The position numbers and the translations under genes are program-made. From Bacteroidota bacterium (GTDB lineage Bacteria; Bacteroidota; Rhodothermia; Rhodothermales; UBA10348), in contig JADFHF010000021.1 of assembly GCA_022567305.1 (NCBI GenBank), positions 1-61,815 on the forward strand: DNA of 61,815 nucleotides, in the 5' to 3' direction. Below the pieces are notes generated by a model, which was not told the origin of the DNA, searched no databases, and worked only from the letters and a program-made list of their open reading frames with translations. Of the stretch, positions 9,334 through 18,208 are shown piece after piece (the first letter of the stretch is position 1; every line of letters starts with the position of its first letter).

Positions 9334-10913
9334 GGTTGCGGAACGTCGACTTCGAAAAACAGCGAAATTCCATCCGATCGAGTAACCTGTACTACGACAG
9401 ATTCCGCAGTTTGGAGTGCTGCTTCTAATGCTTCGGTAGCGCTTTCGACACTACCGATCGGCCGATCGTCAATGGCTGTGAGAAGCACGTTTCTTGGGAC
9501 TCCCGCCTTTCCAAACGGTCCATCTTTCTCGACAAAAGCAACATATGTACCGTGGGGGACACTAAATCGATTTCGAAAACGAGTGTCAAGGTGGGCCAAC
9601 CCGACGCCCCATTGTTCCAAATTTTTCACATCGACGCCAGGCGGAGTGTATTCCCGCTCAGCTCGGCCCTGATCGTTTCGACGGGCTTCTAGACTTGCGA
9701 ACCACTCCTGATATCGAGGATCATCGCGGCCAACCAACTGGACTGATAATTCCATCACGCGCCTATTTCTCCAAATTTCGACCATGAACTCCTCTCCGGG
9801 TCTATGGAGTGCTATCGCGCTCTGCAATTCATTTGGCTCTGACACTCCCTGTCCGTCAATTGACAAGAGAACATCTCCATCTTGCAGCCCGGCCGCGTCC
9901 CCGGCAAGGCCTTCAACAACGTCGTACAAATACACTCCTCGCACTTCCGGAAGGCCCAGTTTCCGAGCCGAACTAGCATCGAGCGGTTGAATGCTGACTC
10001 CCAGATAGCCGCGATTGACTTCACCGAATTGGATGAGATCCGAGACTACGCGCTCCATGAGGTCTACCGGTACAGCAAATCCGTAGCCCTCGTAAGAGCC
10101 GGTTTCCGTTGCAATCGCAGTTGCAATACCAATTAACTCCCCTCGAAGATTGACGAGAGCACCTCCAGAATTTCCAGGGTTAATAGCGGCGTCAGTCTGA
10201 ATAAAGCTCTCAATTCCAAAATCACCATTGATCACTTCAACGTGCCGTCCCAGAGCGCTCACGATCCCCGCGGTAACAGTTGATGTCAAACGAAAGGGAT
10301 TACCGACTGCAATTACCCACTCTCCTACCTCTAATTCCTTGGATGAACCAAGATGAATCGACGGCAAGATTTCTGCATTATTCAATTTCAGGACAGCCAG
10401 ATCGGTATCGCTATCCGTCCCTACAACGGATGCTTCAAATTCACGTTTGTCTTTAAGGGTGACCAAGATTCGGTCTGCACCCTCGATTACATGATTATTC
10501 GTAACAACGTAGCCCTGCTCACTGATAATAACACCGCTCCCGACACTTCTCGGGACAAGAGACGGTTGGCTTCGATTTCCAAATGATCGAAAAAATCCAG
10601 TCCGTGCGGACTGAACCTCAATAAAGACCACAGAAGGCGTAACCTGTGCGGCCACGAATGTGAAAGCTTCGTTGAGAGACAATGCATCAAATAGCACGGG
10701 TGGCGCATCCGATTCCGGAGGTGGAATAAACGCAGTTTCATTGCGACTTCCCAGTTCTACGCGTTCAACGATTGCAGGACGTGAGGTAACGAGATCTCCC
10801 GATCTCGTGACGAGCAACGTAACAAGGATTCCTGCCAGAAGGCCTAATACGAGTAGTCCGTACCGCACTATAACGCTTTGATTCATTCCGTTTGTATTGG
10901 TTTCAGTGGTCAT
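9330..10913 (-). CDS. htrA: HtrA/DegP-type periplasmic serine protease with PDZ domains
   Basis: A 527-residue envelope quality-control protease. One N-terminal membrane segment (about 15-36) anchors it, with the protease facing the periplasm. The S1C catalytic triad is visible: H141 in VVTNNHVIEGA, D171 in DSDTDLAVLKL, and S249 in INPGNSGGALVN. PDZ domains follow at about 290-390 (RGYLGVSIQPLD, GDVLLSIDGQ) and about 430-525 (WGVGLAHLD, VLLTAIDDRPIGS). It is co-transcribed with aroC through a 4-base overlap, an unexpected pairing that probably reflects only shared transcription. Downstream regulation is not evident from the sequence. Confidence 0.93.
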   Translation of the reverse strand: MTTETNTNGMNQSVIVRYGLLVLGLLAGILVTLLVTRSGDLVTSRPAIVERVELGSRNETAFIPPPESDAPPVLFDALSLNEAFTFVAAQVTPSVVFIEVQSARTGFFRSFGNRSQPSLVPRSVGSGVIISEQGYVVTNNHVIEGADRILVTLKDKREFEASVVGTDSDTDLAVLKLNNAEILPSIHLGSSKELEVGEWVIAVGNPFRLTSTVTAGIVSALGRHVEVINGDFGIESFIQTDAAINPGNSGGALVNLRGELIGIATAIATETGSYEGYGFAVPVDLMERVVSDLIQFGEVNRGYLGVSIQPLDASSARKLGLPEVRGVYLYDVVEGLAGDAAGLQDGDVLLSIDGQGVSEPNELQSAIALHRPGEEFMVEIWRNRRVMELSVQLVGRDDPRYQEWFASLEARRNDQGRAEREYTPPGVDVKNLEQWGVGLAHLDTRFRNRFSVPHGTYVAFVEKDGPFGKAGVPRNVLLTAIDDRPIGSVESATEALEAALQTAESVVVQVTRSDGISLFFEVDVPQP

Positions 10914-10953
10914 ATGACGCCGTCTGGGTCCTTTACATAGGTATCGTGCTCGT

Positions 10954-11744
10954 TCAGGTATCCATTAAATCGGCCGAATTCATCGTAGAACGCTGCAAGG
11001 CTTCCACCTGATCCTGAGATAATCTCGCAAGTTCCTTTCGATCCTTGCCTTCTGTAGAAATTAATTCCCCGAGCAAAACCTCCATCTCTGTTGTTTCAAC
11101 ACCTAACACCTTCTACGCACTGTGCCACATACTATTACCGGAGGACCAAGCGACCTCTGATTGACTTTGTATTGTGGTCGGCCCTCCACTGAGCATTTTC
11201 GCCCAGATATAGACAGGTAGTACGAAGCCGTCGGGCATCTCTGCGACGGTAGCGAAACCACCCGACTTGAACGGAAGCAGCTCATAGTCGGCGTTGGTCA
11301 TTCCCTCCGGAAAGACCAAAACAGCCACGCCATTCCGCATGCGTTCCCTGACGGATTCAACAAACGAACCGGTGCTCATCCGATATTTTCGATCCACATA
11401 AATAAGACCTGTTGATCTGCCAATCCAGGCAAATACTGGCCATTTGGCCATTTCAATCTTCGCAGCGAAAGCCACTGAAAATTGAGAACCCAGGAGTCCA
11501 AGAGGCCTACATGGTTCGAGACAACCGAAACAGGCTTTTCGACTCGAACATCTCCTTTTGTTGATACCGTAACGCCGAGGATCCGGCAAAGTCGCTGCCC
11601 GCCTTTTCGTTGGAGCGATGCGATGTGTCTGAGACGAGCCGCCTCTTGCATTCGCTTTCCAGAGACGGTCATTTTTCCCGCGTACCAGATGAGAACGATG
11701 CAAAATCCAATAAGGCGCCAAATTCGCTTTATACGAACCTCTAT
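10954..11744 (-). pseudogene. plsC: Decayed 1-acylglycerol-3-phosphate acyltransferase (PlsC-like)
   Basis: The PlsC fold is recognisable only when pieces in two frames are joined. The N-terminal piece reads RIKRIWRLIGFCIVLIWYAG (membrane segment) and carries the HX4D motif in VVSNHVGLLDSW. A one-base shift near 11485 moves the reading frame to VAFAAKIEMAKWPVFAWIG, then VFPEGMTN (the FPEG motif), then LPVYIWA. That piece stops at TAG after NSMWHSA (stop 11113-11115) but coding-like sequence resumes in the same frame (KVLGVETTEMEVLLGELI, EGKDRKELARL) up to a TGA at 10954-10956. The expected start position holds ATA (11742-11744) instead of ATG. Three lesions suggest a true pseudogene rather than a single sequencing error. 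The 5' end overlaps the stop of the amidohydrolase gene. Confidence 0.7.
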
Positions 11745-13351
11745 TGACCACGAACGAACTTGTCCTTTCCACCAACTACTGTTCTCTGGACCTCTACGGA
11801 TTCAATGGACTCCGGGTTGATCTCGAAAAGATTGTGCGACAGCACGACAAGGTCGGCCAAATATCCTGCCCGAAGTATACCTGTTCTATCCTCTGAAAAA
11901 CCTGCGTAGGCAGCATTTGATGTATAAGCTCTGAGCGCGTCTTCAAGGCCAATTTTCTGCTCAGGTACCCAGCCATTCGGATTGGCCCCATCGATCGTTT
12001 TTCTGGTTACAGCCGCGTAAATACCCGCTAACGGATCCAACGGTGCCACCGTCCAGTCTGAACCAAACGTCAAGTTGACTCCGGCGCTGAGAAGACTCCG
12101 AAAGGCGTAAGTAGTCTTGATCCGTTCTGCACCAATGCGTTTCTCCGCCCACCTGCCATCATCGATCGCATGATATGGTTGCATCGACGCGGTGACATCA
12201 AGATCTCTAAAGCGTTCGATCGACGAGCGCGTCAAGTGCTGCGCGTGCTCAATTCGTAGTCTGCGGTCGCGCTCTCCGTTTTGAGTATTGAGCTCTTCAA
12301 ATACGGTCAGAAGCCAATCGTTCGCACGATCTCCGATGGCGTGAACAGCGAGTTGCAGCCCTTGTGAATCGGCCGCGAGAATCTGATTTTTGATGGTTGT
12401 GGAATCTGTTACCAGAAGTCCTGTCGTCTCTTTGGCATCCTCATACGGTTCGAAAAACCACGCCGTCGTTGAGCCAAGCGATCCGTCGACGAATCCTTTT
12501 ACCCCTCCCCACCAGAGCCAGTGATCGCCAGATCCATTCTCGTCCATATAGGAACGCAATCTATCGGACGTTGACAGTGGTACGAATGAATAGATTCGCA
12601 CGCCGAAATTCCCACTCTTATACGCTCTCTGAAAGGTCTCCAGATCAGCCCATCCCCCAAAACTTCCAACATCGTGAATTTGAGTAACACCCATTGAAAA
12701 CGCGTGAGAAATGGCCCGTGCCAGCGATTCGTCATATTCGTCTTGTGAAGGCTGCGGAATCACTTTGTAGACCAGAGCCATCGCTTCGTCCTTTAGTACT
12801 CCGGTGGCGACTCCAGTGGACGGATCCCTCACGATCGTGCCTCCGGCCGGATCTGGAGTACCATCCGTAATGCCTGCCCGTTGTAGTGCGACTGAATTGG
12901 CGAGCCCCATATGAAGATCCAGGCGCGTCACAAAGACGGGATTGTGTTTAGAAAAGGCATCAATCCATTCCTTTGTTGGCAACTCACCGCCCCACGCCTC
13001 ATGATCCCAGGCCCCACCCAAAACCCAGCGTCCGTCCGGAATGGTCTCGATGAATCCGTCAATCCGGTCGGTAAACTCTGGCTGACTCGAAGACGTTCGA
13101 AGGTCCACACTGACTAACTGAAAGCCCCCTGTCAGAAAATGAGTATGATTGTCGATAAAACCCGGGACGGTAAAGGCTCCTTTCAGGTCGATGACATCGG
13201 TGCCTGGATCGGTATTCGCTCGTACGTCATGGGTTGATCCAACTATGGTGATGGTCTCTCCTCGTAATGCGATTGCCTCGGCCCACGGGTTATCTGCGTC
13301 TCCCGTCCAAATCGTACCGTTCACAAATATCCTGTCGGAATTCTGTTGCAT
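11741..13351 (-). CDS. YtcJ/NfdA-type metal-dependent amidohydrolase
   Basis: The 536-residue protein belongs to the amidohydrolase-3 group. It has the composite beta domain at the N-terminus (RIFVNGTIWTGD), the metal-binding HxH in GFIDNHTHF (H69, H71), LAVHAIGDRANDW, RIEHAQHL and the late FGSDWTVAPLDP aspartate. Many bacteria encode such enzymes and their substrates are mostly unknown (exo-enzymes acting on N-formyl or cyclic amide bonds have been described); I cannot assign one here. There is no signal peptide, so it is presumably cytoplasmic. It probably leads the transcript that continued into the now broken plsC. Confidence 0.88.
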   Translation of the reverse strand: MQQNSDRIFVNGTIWTGDADNPWAEAIALRGETITIVGSTHDVRANTDPGTDVIDLKGAFTVPGFIDNHTHFLTGGFQLVSVDLRTSSSQPEFTDRIDGFIETIPDGRWVLGGAWDHEAWGGELPTKEWIDAFSKHNPVFVTRLDLHMGLANSVALQRAGITDGTPDPAGGTIVRDPSTGVATGVLKDEAMALVYKVIPQPSQDEYDESLARAISHAFSMGVTQIHDVGSFGGWADLETFQRAYKSGNFGVRIYSFVPLSTSDRLRSYMDENGSGDHWLWWGGVKGFVDGSLGSTTAWFFEPYEDAKETTGLLVTDSTTIKNQILAADSQGLQLAVHAIGDRANDWLLTVFEELNTQNGERDRRLRIEHAQHLTRSSIERFRDLDVTASMQPYHAIDDGRWAEKRIGAERIKTTYAFRSLLSAGVNLTFGSDWTVAPLDPLAGIYAAVTRKTIDGANPNGWVPEQKIGLEDALRAYTSNAAYAGFSEDRTGILRAGYLADLVVLSHNLFEINPESIESVEVQRTVVGGKDKFVRGQ

Positions 13352-13473
13352 ACACGCACGTTGGGATAAAAAAGAAGAATGACGATTAGTATTCGAAGTG
13401 AGGGCGCCGAACTCAATTTTCTATGCGTCCCCGGTTTGTCTCCTGTAGAGAAGGAAGATGGCAAGAACATACT

Positions 13474-14280
13474 CTATGGATAGAGACGAGGATTTAGGGC
13501 TGTGTCTGCTGGTTCTCCCGGTAGACGACCGGGAATAAAGGCTTTTTGGTCGGTGACTTGTTCCGTTCTACCCGATTCTTTCACCATCATCTGCTCGTCC
13601 ATGTAAATAATGGTCATCGCCTTCCGCATCAAATTCGATCGGTTAGGCTCTGCCCGGTGATAGGTCCACCCGTAATGGAAACTCACATCTCCGAGCAAAA
13701 ATCCATTCATGACGTATTCAAATCCCCGCTCCGAGAGATCTTTCTCCAGGAAAGCTTCACTTTCATCACTGATCACGAGGTCTCGTCCACCTTCATACTG
13801 ATGACTGCGCCTACTGAATGACAAAGGCCCCATTTCGGGCGGTGTATCCTGCAATGGAATCCACGCTGTACATGTATTCCTGGAACTTAATGGCCAATAA
13901 TATTGATCAGCGTGCCAGGGAGTGAGGCCTCCTCCAGGTTCTTTGAAAAGTGCCTGATCATGGTATAGACGGACACCGGACACATCAAGAAGTTGTGTCG
14001 CGATTTGTGCAAGTCGACGGATAAACACCAATTCCTTCACTTTCGACGACTCTAGCCAAACATTGACGACCTGAATGAACGCCAACTCGTAGGTCGTCCG
14101 ATCTTGAATCTGCCTTTCCCGAAGGGGATTGTGTTCCTGGACGCATGCGCTTATCGACTCTTCGTACTCTCGAAGGGTATCAGTGGACAAAACGGAACAC
14201 AGATGGACGAAACCGTCACTTTGAAATTCGAGAATTTGGGCTTCGGTCAGAGGATATTCGGAGTGTAGATCAGAAGCCAT
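13474..14280 (-). CDS. Phytanoyl-CoA dioxygenase (PhyH) family protein
   Basis: This 268-residue Fe(II)/2-oxoglutarate-dependent oxygenase has the facial triad H123-x-D125 (TPWHADQYYW) and H208 (YHRAEPN), plus a downstream Arg for 2-oxoglutarate. The N-terminal helices (LTEAQILEFQSDGFVHL) are typical of PhyH. Bacterial members hydroxylate diverse small molecules (ectoine, secondary metabolites, lipid-derived acids); the neighbours give no substrate clue. The ATG at 14280 fits the usual family start. Confidence 0.87.
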   Translation of the reverse strand: MASDLHSEYPLTEAQILEFQSDGFVHLCSVLSTDTLREYEESISACVQEHNPLRERQIQDRTTYELAFIQVVNVWLESSKVKELVFIRRLAQIATQLLDVSGVRLYHDQALFKEPGGGLTPWHADQYYWPLSSRNTCTAWIPLQDTPPEMGPLSFSRRSHQYEGGRDLVISDESEAFLEKDLSERGFEYVMNGFLLGDVSFHYGWTYHRAEPNRSNLMRKAMTIIYMDEQMMVKESGRTEQVTDQKAFIPGRLPGEPADTALNPRLYP

Positions 14281-14441
14281 TCTGGCCTTGTGTGGTTAGG
14301 ATAAGGTCTTCAAACCACGTGATAATATGACCACAGATCGATTCGGACAATACAGATCTGACGTTCCGAATCGACTAGAAGAAGCAATGGGCTTTGATCT
14401 CGGCGGCTGAACGGATCCTTTCCGGAAAAGAGACGCAGGGC

Positions 14442-17400
14442 CTACCAGGACTGTTCATCTACGTTGCCAAATCCTTTTACGGAAATCGAGGCACCCGTGA
14501 TGGGTTCAGCTCGTGGGAAGGTTACGGTAAATTGACTGCCTTCTCCCTTTTTACTTTCTACAGAAAGATCGCCGTGCATCAATCGGACCAGACGTACGGT
14601 AATAGCCAAGCCTAAGCCGAAACCCTCATAGGATCGCGATGGGCCGTCCGATTCCTGCATGAACTCGTCGAACAAGCGAGGGAGAAACTCTTCATCAATA
14701 CCAATGCCGGAGTCACAAATCTTCATGTGAACGAAATCACCGTCTGCTTCCAGCACAACTTTAACAAATCCTGTTTCGGTGAATTTGATAGCATTCCCAA
14801 TTAGATTCTGAAGGATTCGGAGGAATCCAAGAACGTCTAAATCGACAAAGAGAGTCTCGGACGGTCGTTCGACATGCAGCTTCAGACCCTTTCTTTCGGC
14901 AGTTGCCTCGAGGTCAGAGATGCCATTGATGCACTGGTAGTAGAGATCGCAGGGTTCAAGATTTATCTCCATCATATTCGCTCGGAGCTTTGCCAGATCC
15001 AGTAAAGAGTTCAAGGTTTCCATGAGGCGACTCCCGCTATCTTCAATGATATCAAGGAACTCCAAGTATTCAGCCCCGTCTGGAATTTCTTCACGAAGTA
15101 CGGATGTAAATCCTAGTATCGCCGTAAGCGGTGTTCTTAGCTCGTGAGATGTAGTCGCCAAGAATTCATCCTTAAGCCTGTTCGCTTTCGTGAGGCGTTC
15201 ATTCGCCTCTTGGAGAACCTTATTGACTTCTCGCTCGCGTAACAACTCCTCAGCTTGTTCCGCAGCCAACTTGTGAGCACGCCACATCAAGAAGTATTTC
15301 TGTACCGAGTAAACGACAAGGGAACCTAGAGTCACGTAGAGAAAATAGGCCCACCATGTCCGATACCACGGTGGGAGGATAACGAAGGAATACCCTGCTT
15401 CTCGACTCAATCGACCGGCGGTATTTCGAGCACGTACACGAAAAGTATAGGATCCTTCATGTAGACCTGTGATGTAATACTCGTATTGAACAGACCATTT
15501 AGACCATGATTCGTCTTTGCCTTCGAGCCAGATCTGAAATCGTATATCATCTGGTGCCGTATAGGTAGTTGCTGCGACCCTAAAACTTAAATCCTTCTGA
15601 TCGTAGTTAAGAGTTGGAATGGCCCAGTTCGGCTGATCGAGAACAGCTCCACCGTTTGGTCCACGAAAGGACCCATTGTGAATGGCATCAGGTTGTCCGT
15701 TGACGGATACGCTACTCACAAGCGCGTTGTAAGAAAACTCCGCCGGTAAATCTAACTTCGGGTCATAGCGGATTAGTTCGTCACCATCATTAAACCACAC
15801 AACATCATCATCCTCGACAAGGATAGATGAGGTGCTGGTTTTTCTAAATTTTAGCGCTTCCGGTGCCGTAAATCGGTAGGATCCATCTGAGTTTGGGGTT
15901 GCCTTTACGACACTGTCAGGGAATACCATCCACACATTTCCGTGATGATCTTCAGTCATCGTGAACAGACTATCAGACCGACCGTCCTCAAAGGGCCACA
16001 ACTCCTCATCTAGCTCAAATCGGTCTTCCTCTTCAATAAATCGATATGGACCAAATTCGGAGTAAAAAATTGGGCGAGATCGCGACTTAAGAATATTTAT
16101 TTTCGTGTTTAACGGGAGCCCATGTTCACCCGTGTAGTGAAAAATTTCTTGGCCTGAATTAAAGTCACCATCGTGATGTATTCGAATCACACCATTCGCT
16201 CTTGTCCCCAGCCAAATGTCTGAGTCTAGATTAATAACAGAACGAATAAGCGGAAGAAAGGACTGAGTCAATTCGAGTTGATAATCGCCACCGCTATCGG
16301 CCTTGTAATAGAAGAGACTGTTCCCGCCTCCTATCAATATCGACTCCCCTGATTTTCCAGTAGGTTGTACGCTGTATGATTGACGTCGGTCGATCTGTAC
16401 GATTCTAAAGGGTTCAATTAAATATGTACCTTCCTCTGTTGCAGCAAATCCCCTTTCACCGTCTTGGGAGATCTGCCATGTTGCAGGAACGTTTTCAAGC
16501 TGAACAAATTTATTTCTCGTGTTTGTAGAAGATGAAAGCGAAAATGCTCCGGTCAGCGATCCCACTGTAATAACTCCATTGATTCTGGAGATCGAGTTAA
16601 TACCCCCCTGAAGTCCGCTCGCATTATCGAACTTCGAGAGAGAAAAAGGAAGCTCGAAGCGAAATATCCCATCACTATTCGTGGCAATCCAAAGTCCGTT
16701 TTCGGAATCTGGATATATGTATCGTATCACTTCATCTGTGATGAGCGGCTCTTCGATGAGATAAACGATTTTACCCTCTGATGTGGCAATTACCACACCA
16801 CCTCTAAGCGTCCCGAAAGCGAAAAGACCGTTGCCTAAGGCTGCGCTACAATAAAGCCTGTACATTTTGAGATAGTCATCGAGCTCATTGGGCACCCTTT
16901 CAAGACGCTCTTCTCGAAGGAGATATAGGCCCTGATCTCTCGTTGCGATTAAAATCGAATTACCGTCTTGATGAGGTAAAACTCCGTAAATTTTTGAATC
17001 TGAAAACAGTTCTCCGCTCGAAACGAGTTCAAATTGGTTATTCGTCAAACTCTGCAGGCCTATTTCTCTTTCTCGAACGTAAAGGGTTTCATTTACTGAA
17101 AAAGTAGTGTGAAAACCTGATTCAGAAGTCCAGACTTTAATAGACGTACCATTCCATCTAAAAATATATCTGCTCGTCTGGAAATAGATATCTTCACCAA
17201 TTGCAAGAGTATTCCATACGTCATTAAATGATTGGAACTCTTCTGGTACGAATGGCTGCAACGAGATGAATCGTTCCACGCCTGTTGAATCTGGCTCGAG
17301 GTATCCGAAATCTCCCTGTTCACCGACGAAAACTGTGTTTCCCGCGGAAACTGCTATCGAGCGAACTGTCGTATTCCGATCAGTTTTAATCAGTATCCAA

Positions 17401-17630
17401 GTTTTTCCATCATATCTCAGAATTCCGTCCTTATTAGCGACATAAAGTATTCCCCGGTGATCCTGCGTTATAGCCCAATTTTGAAAGTATGCCCCATAAT
17501 CATCGTCCTGGAAATGACTTACGGCCATTGGGTTGCCAAACTCTCCATGGTGATACTGTGCGAACAATCCCACTGGAGAAACAATGAAAAACGATATGAA
17601 AACGAATAAATTCCTCAATCTCGAAAACAC
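14442..17630 (-). CDS. Periplasmic beta-propeller sensor histidine kinase (Reg_prop/Y_Y_Y class)
   Basis: A 1062-residue membrane sensor. It starts with GTG at 17630, preceded by AGAGGA at good spacing. Signal peptide about 1-25; two-component-regulator propeller repeats about 30-640 (GILYVANKDGILRYDGKTW, NGLWIATNSDGIFRFE); a Y_Y_Y domain about 680-755 (YYITGLHEGSYTFRVRARN); one membrane helix about 763-783; a coiled linker; then a HisKA domain with H829 (TTSHELRTPLTA) and a HATPase with N946 (NLIGNAIKF), DSGIGI and GFGLGLAI. Unlike many Bacteroidota hybrid two-component systems it ends after the ATPase, with no receiver or AraC domain, and no response regulator is encoded nearby. It is divergent from the SDGGNE-repeat lipoprotein gene, a possible target or ligand-related partner (inference). 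Confidence 0.92.
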   Translation of the reverse strand: MFSRLRNLFVFISFFIVSPVGLFAQYHHGEFGNPMAVSHFQDDDYGAYFQNWAITQDHRGILYVANKDGILRYDGKTWILIKTDRNTTVRSIAVSAGNTVFVGEQGDFGYLEPDSTGVERFISLQPFVPEEFQSFNDVWNTLAIGEDIYFQTSRYIFRWNGTSIKVWTSESGFHTTFSVNETLYVREREIGLQSLTNNQFELVSSGELFSDSKIYGVLPHQDGNSILIATRDQGLYLLREERLERVPNELDDYLKMYRLYCSAALGNGLFAFGTLRGGVVIATSEGKIVYLIEEPLITDEVIRYIYPDSENGLWIATNSDGIFRFELPFSLSKFDNASGLQGGINSISRINGVITVGSLTGAFSLSSSTNTRNKFVQLENVPATWQISQDGERGFAATEEGTYLIEPFRIVQIDRRQSYSVQPTGKSGESILIGGGNSLFYYKADSGGDYQLELTQSFLPLIRSVINLDSDIWLGTRANGVIRIHHDGDFNSGQEIFHYTGEHGLPLNTKINILKSRSRPIFYSEFGPYRFIEEEDRFELDEELWPFEDGRSDSLFTMTEDHHGNVWMVFPDSVVKATPNSDGSYRFTAPEALKFRKTSTSSILVEDDDVVWFNDGDELIRYDPKLDLPAEFSYNALVSSVSVNGQPDAIHNGSFRGPNGGAVLDQPNWAIPTLNYDQKDLSFRVAATTYTAPDDIRFQIWLEGKDESWSKWSVQYEYYITGLHEGSYTFRVRARNTAGRLSREAGYSFVILPPWYRTWWAYFLYVTLGSLVVYSVQKYFLMWRAHKLAAEQAEELLREREVNKVLQEANERLTKANRLKDEFLATTSHELRTPLTAILGFTSVLREEIPDGAEYLEFLDIIEDSGSRLMETLNSLLDLAKLRANMMEINLEPCDLYYQCINGISDLEATAERKGLKLHVERPSETLFVDLDVLGFLRILQNLIGNAIKFTETGFVKVVLEADGDFVHMKICDSGIGIDEEFLPRLFDEFMQESDGPSRSYEGFGLGLAITVRLVRLMHGDLSVESKKGEGSQFTVTFPRAEPITGASISVKGFGNVDEQSW

Positions 17631-17777
17631 GATTAGTTTCCTCTAATGTAATCGACTCAGGTCCTCCTTCTTTAAGCCTTAACACCCGCTTCTAAATACA
17701 AATAGTGATGTCGTGATTGTGCCCTAATCTGCGTTTTGTTGTATGAATGCGATCTAAACTCTAAAAAAGGAAGATTG

Positions 17778-17787
17778 TAGTGCACTA
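17778..17787. promoter_or_regulatory. TAGTGCACTA palindrome in the kinase/lipoprotein divergent gap
   Basis: A perfect 10-base palindrome lies in the 190-base region between the divergent sensor kinase and repeat lipoprotein genes, 33 bases before the latter's ATG. It could be an operator half-site, but this is based on symmetry and position only. Confidence 0.25.
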
Positions 17788-17820
17788 ATAAACTGACACG
17801 GATAATCGTTGAGGCAGTCC

Positions 17821-18102
17821 ATGAAAACCACGAATAGACACACAAACGCACGCAATTGGAGTGCGATCACTGTGTTTGTGCTTGCCGTTTCAATAACAAG
17901 TGTTGGATGCAGTCCTGATTCTCTTGTCGGCTCTGATAATGGAGCTATTGTTTTTACAACTTCTGATGGCGGGAATGAACTTGGATCCGACGGAGGAAAT
18001 GAATTTTTCTCAGACGGCGGCAACGAACTTACTTCTGACGGAGGAAATGAACTTTCTTCCGATGGCGGTAATGAATTCTCATCCGACGGAGGAAATGAGT
18101 AG
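17821..18102 (+). CDS. Small lipoprotein made of SDGGNE octapeptide repeats (unknown function)
   Basis: The ATG at 17821 has GAGG six bases upstream, and the product is 93 residues. An N-terminal signal segment (AITVFVLAVSITSVGC) ends at a lipobox-like Cys, so the protein is probably a lipoprotein. After a short linker come six copies of an eight-residue unit S-D-G-G-N-E-(L/F)-x, and the protein ends right after the last SDGGNE. The 24-base DNA units differ mainly at synonymous third positions (GAT/GAC, GGC/GGA/GGT, AAT/AAC), which points to selection on the peptide rather than recent DNA slippage. I know no family with this repeat. An Asp/Asn/Glu-rich, Gly-Gly hinged unit could bind metal ions; that is speculation. 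A strong terminator follows. Confidence 0.7.
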   Translation: MKTTNRHTNARNWSAITVFVLAVSITSVGCSPDSLVGSDNGAIVFTTSDGGNELGSDGGNEFFSDGGNELTSDGGNELSSDGGNEFSSDGGNE

Positions 18103-18160
18103 ATAGCACGATGAGTGCTTGATACATAGAAAATTTTTTCGCGTCGGTGTTAAGTCAGTT

Positions 18161-18204
18161 AAGGTGGGCGATTAGGTAATCCTGATTGCCCGCCTTTCTT
18201 TTTC
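18161..18204. terminator. Bidirectional rho-independent terminator
   Basis: The arms AAGGTGGGCGATTAGG and CCTGATTGCCCGCCTTT pair into a long stem followed by TTTCTTTTT. It sits between the end of the repeat lipoprotein gene and the convergent end of ispG, so it can serve both strands. Confidence 0.8.
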
Positions 18205-18208
18205 CGAC

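Noticed and set aside
11687-11775. The N-terminus read from 11775 (MVERTSSFVVNRG) as the start of the acyltransferase
   Set aside because: That frame lacks the HX4D motif and membrane segment; both are found in the other frame, so the long ORF there is partly accidental.
17945-18102. Octapeptide repeat region as a CRISPR or intergenic repeat array
   Set aside because: The 24-base units are contiguous without spacers, keep frame, and encode a continuous peptide.
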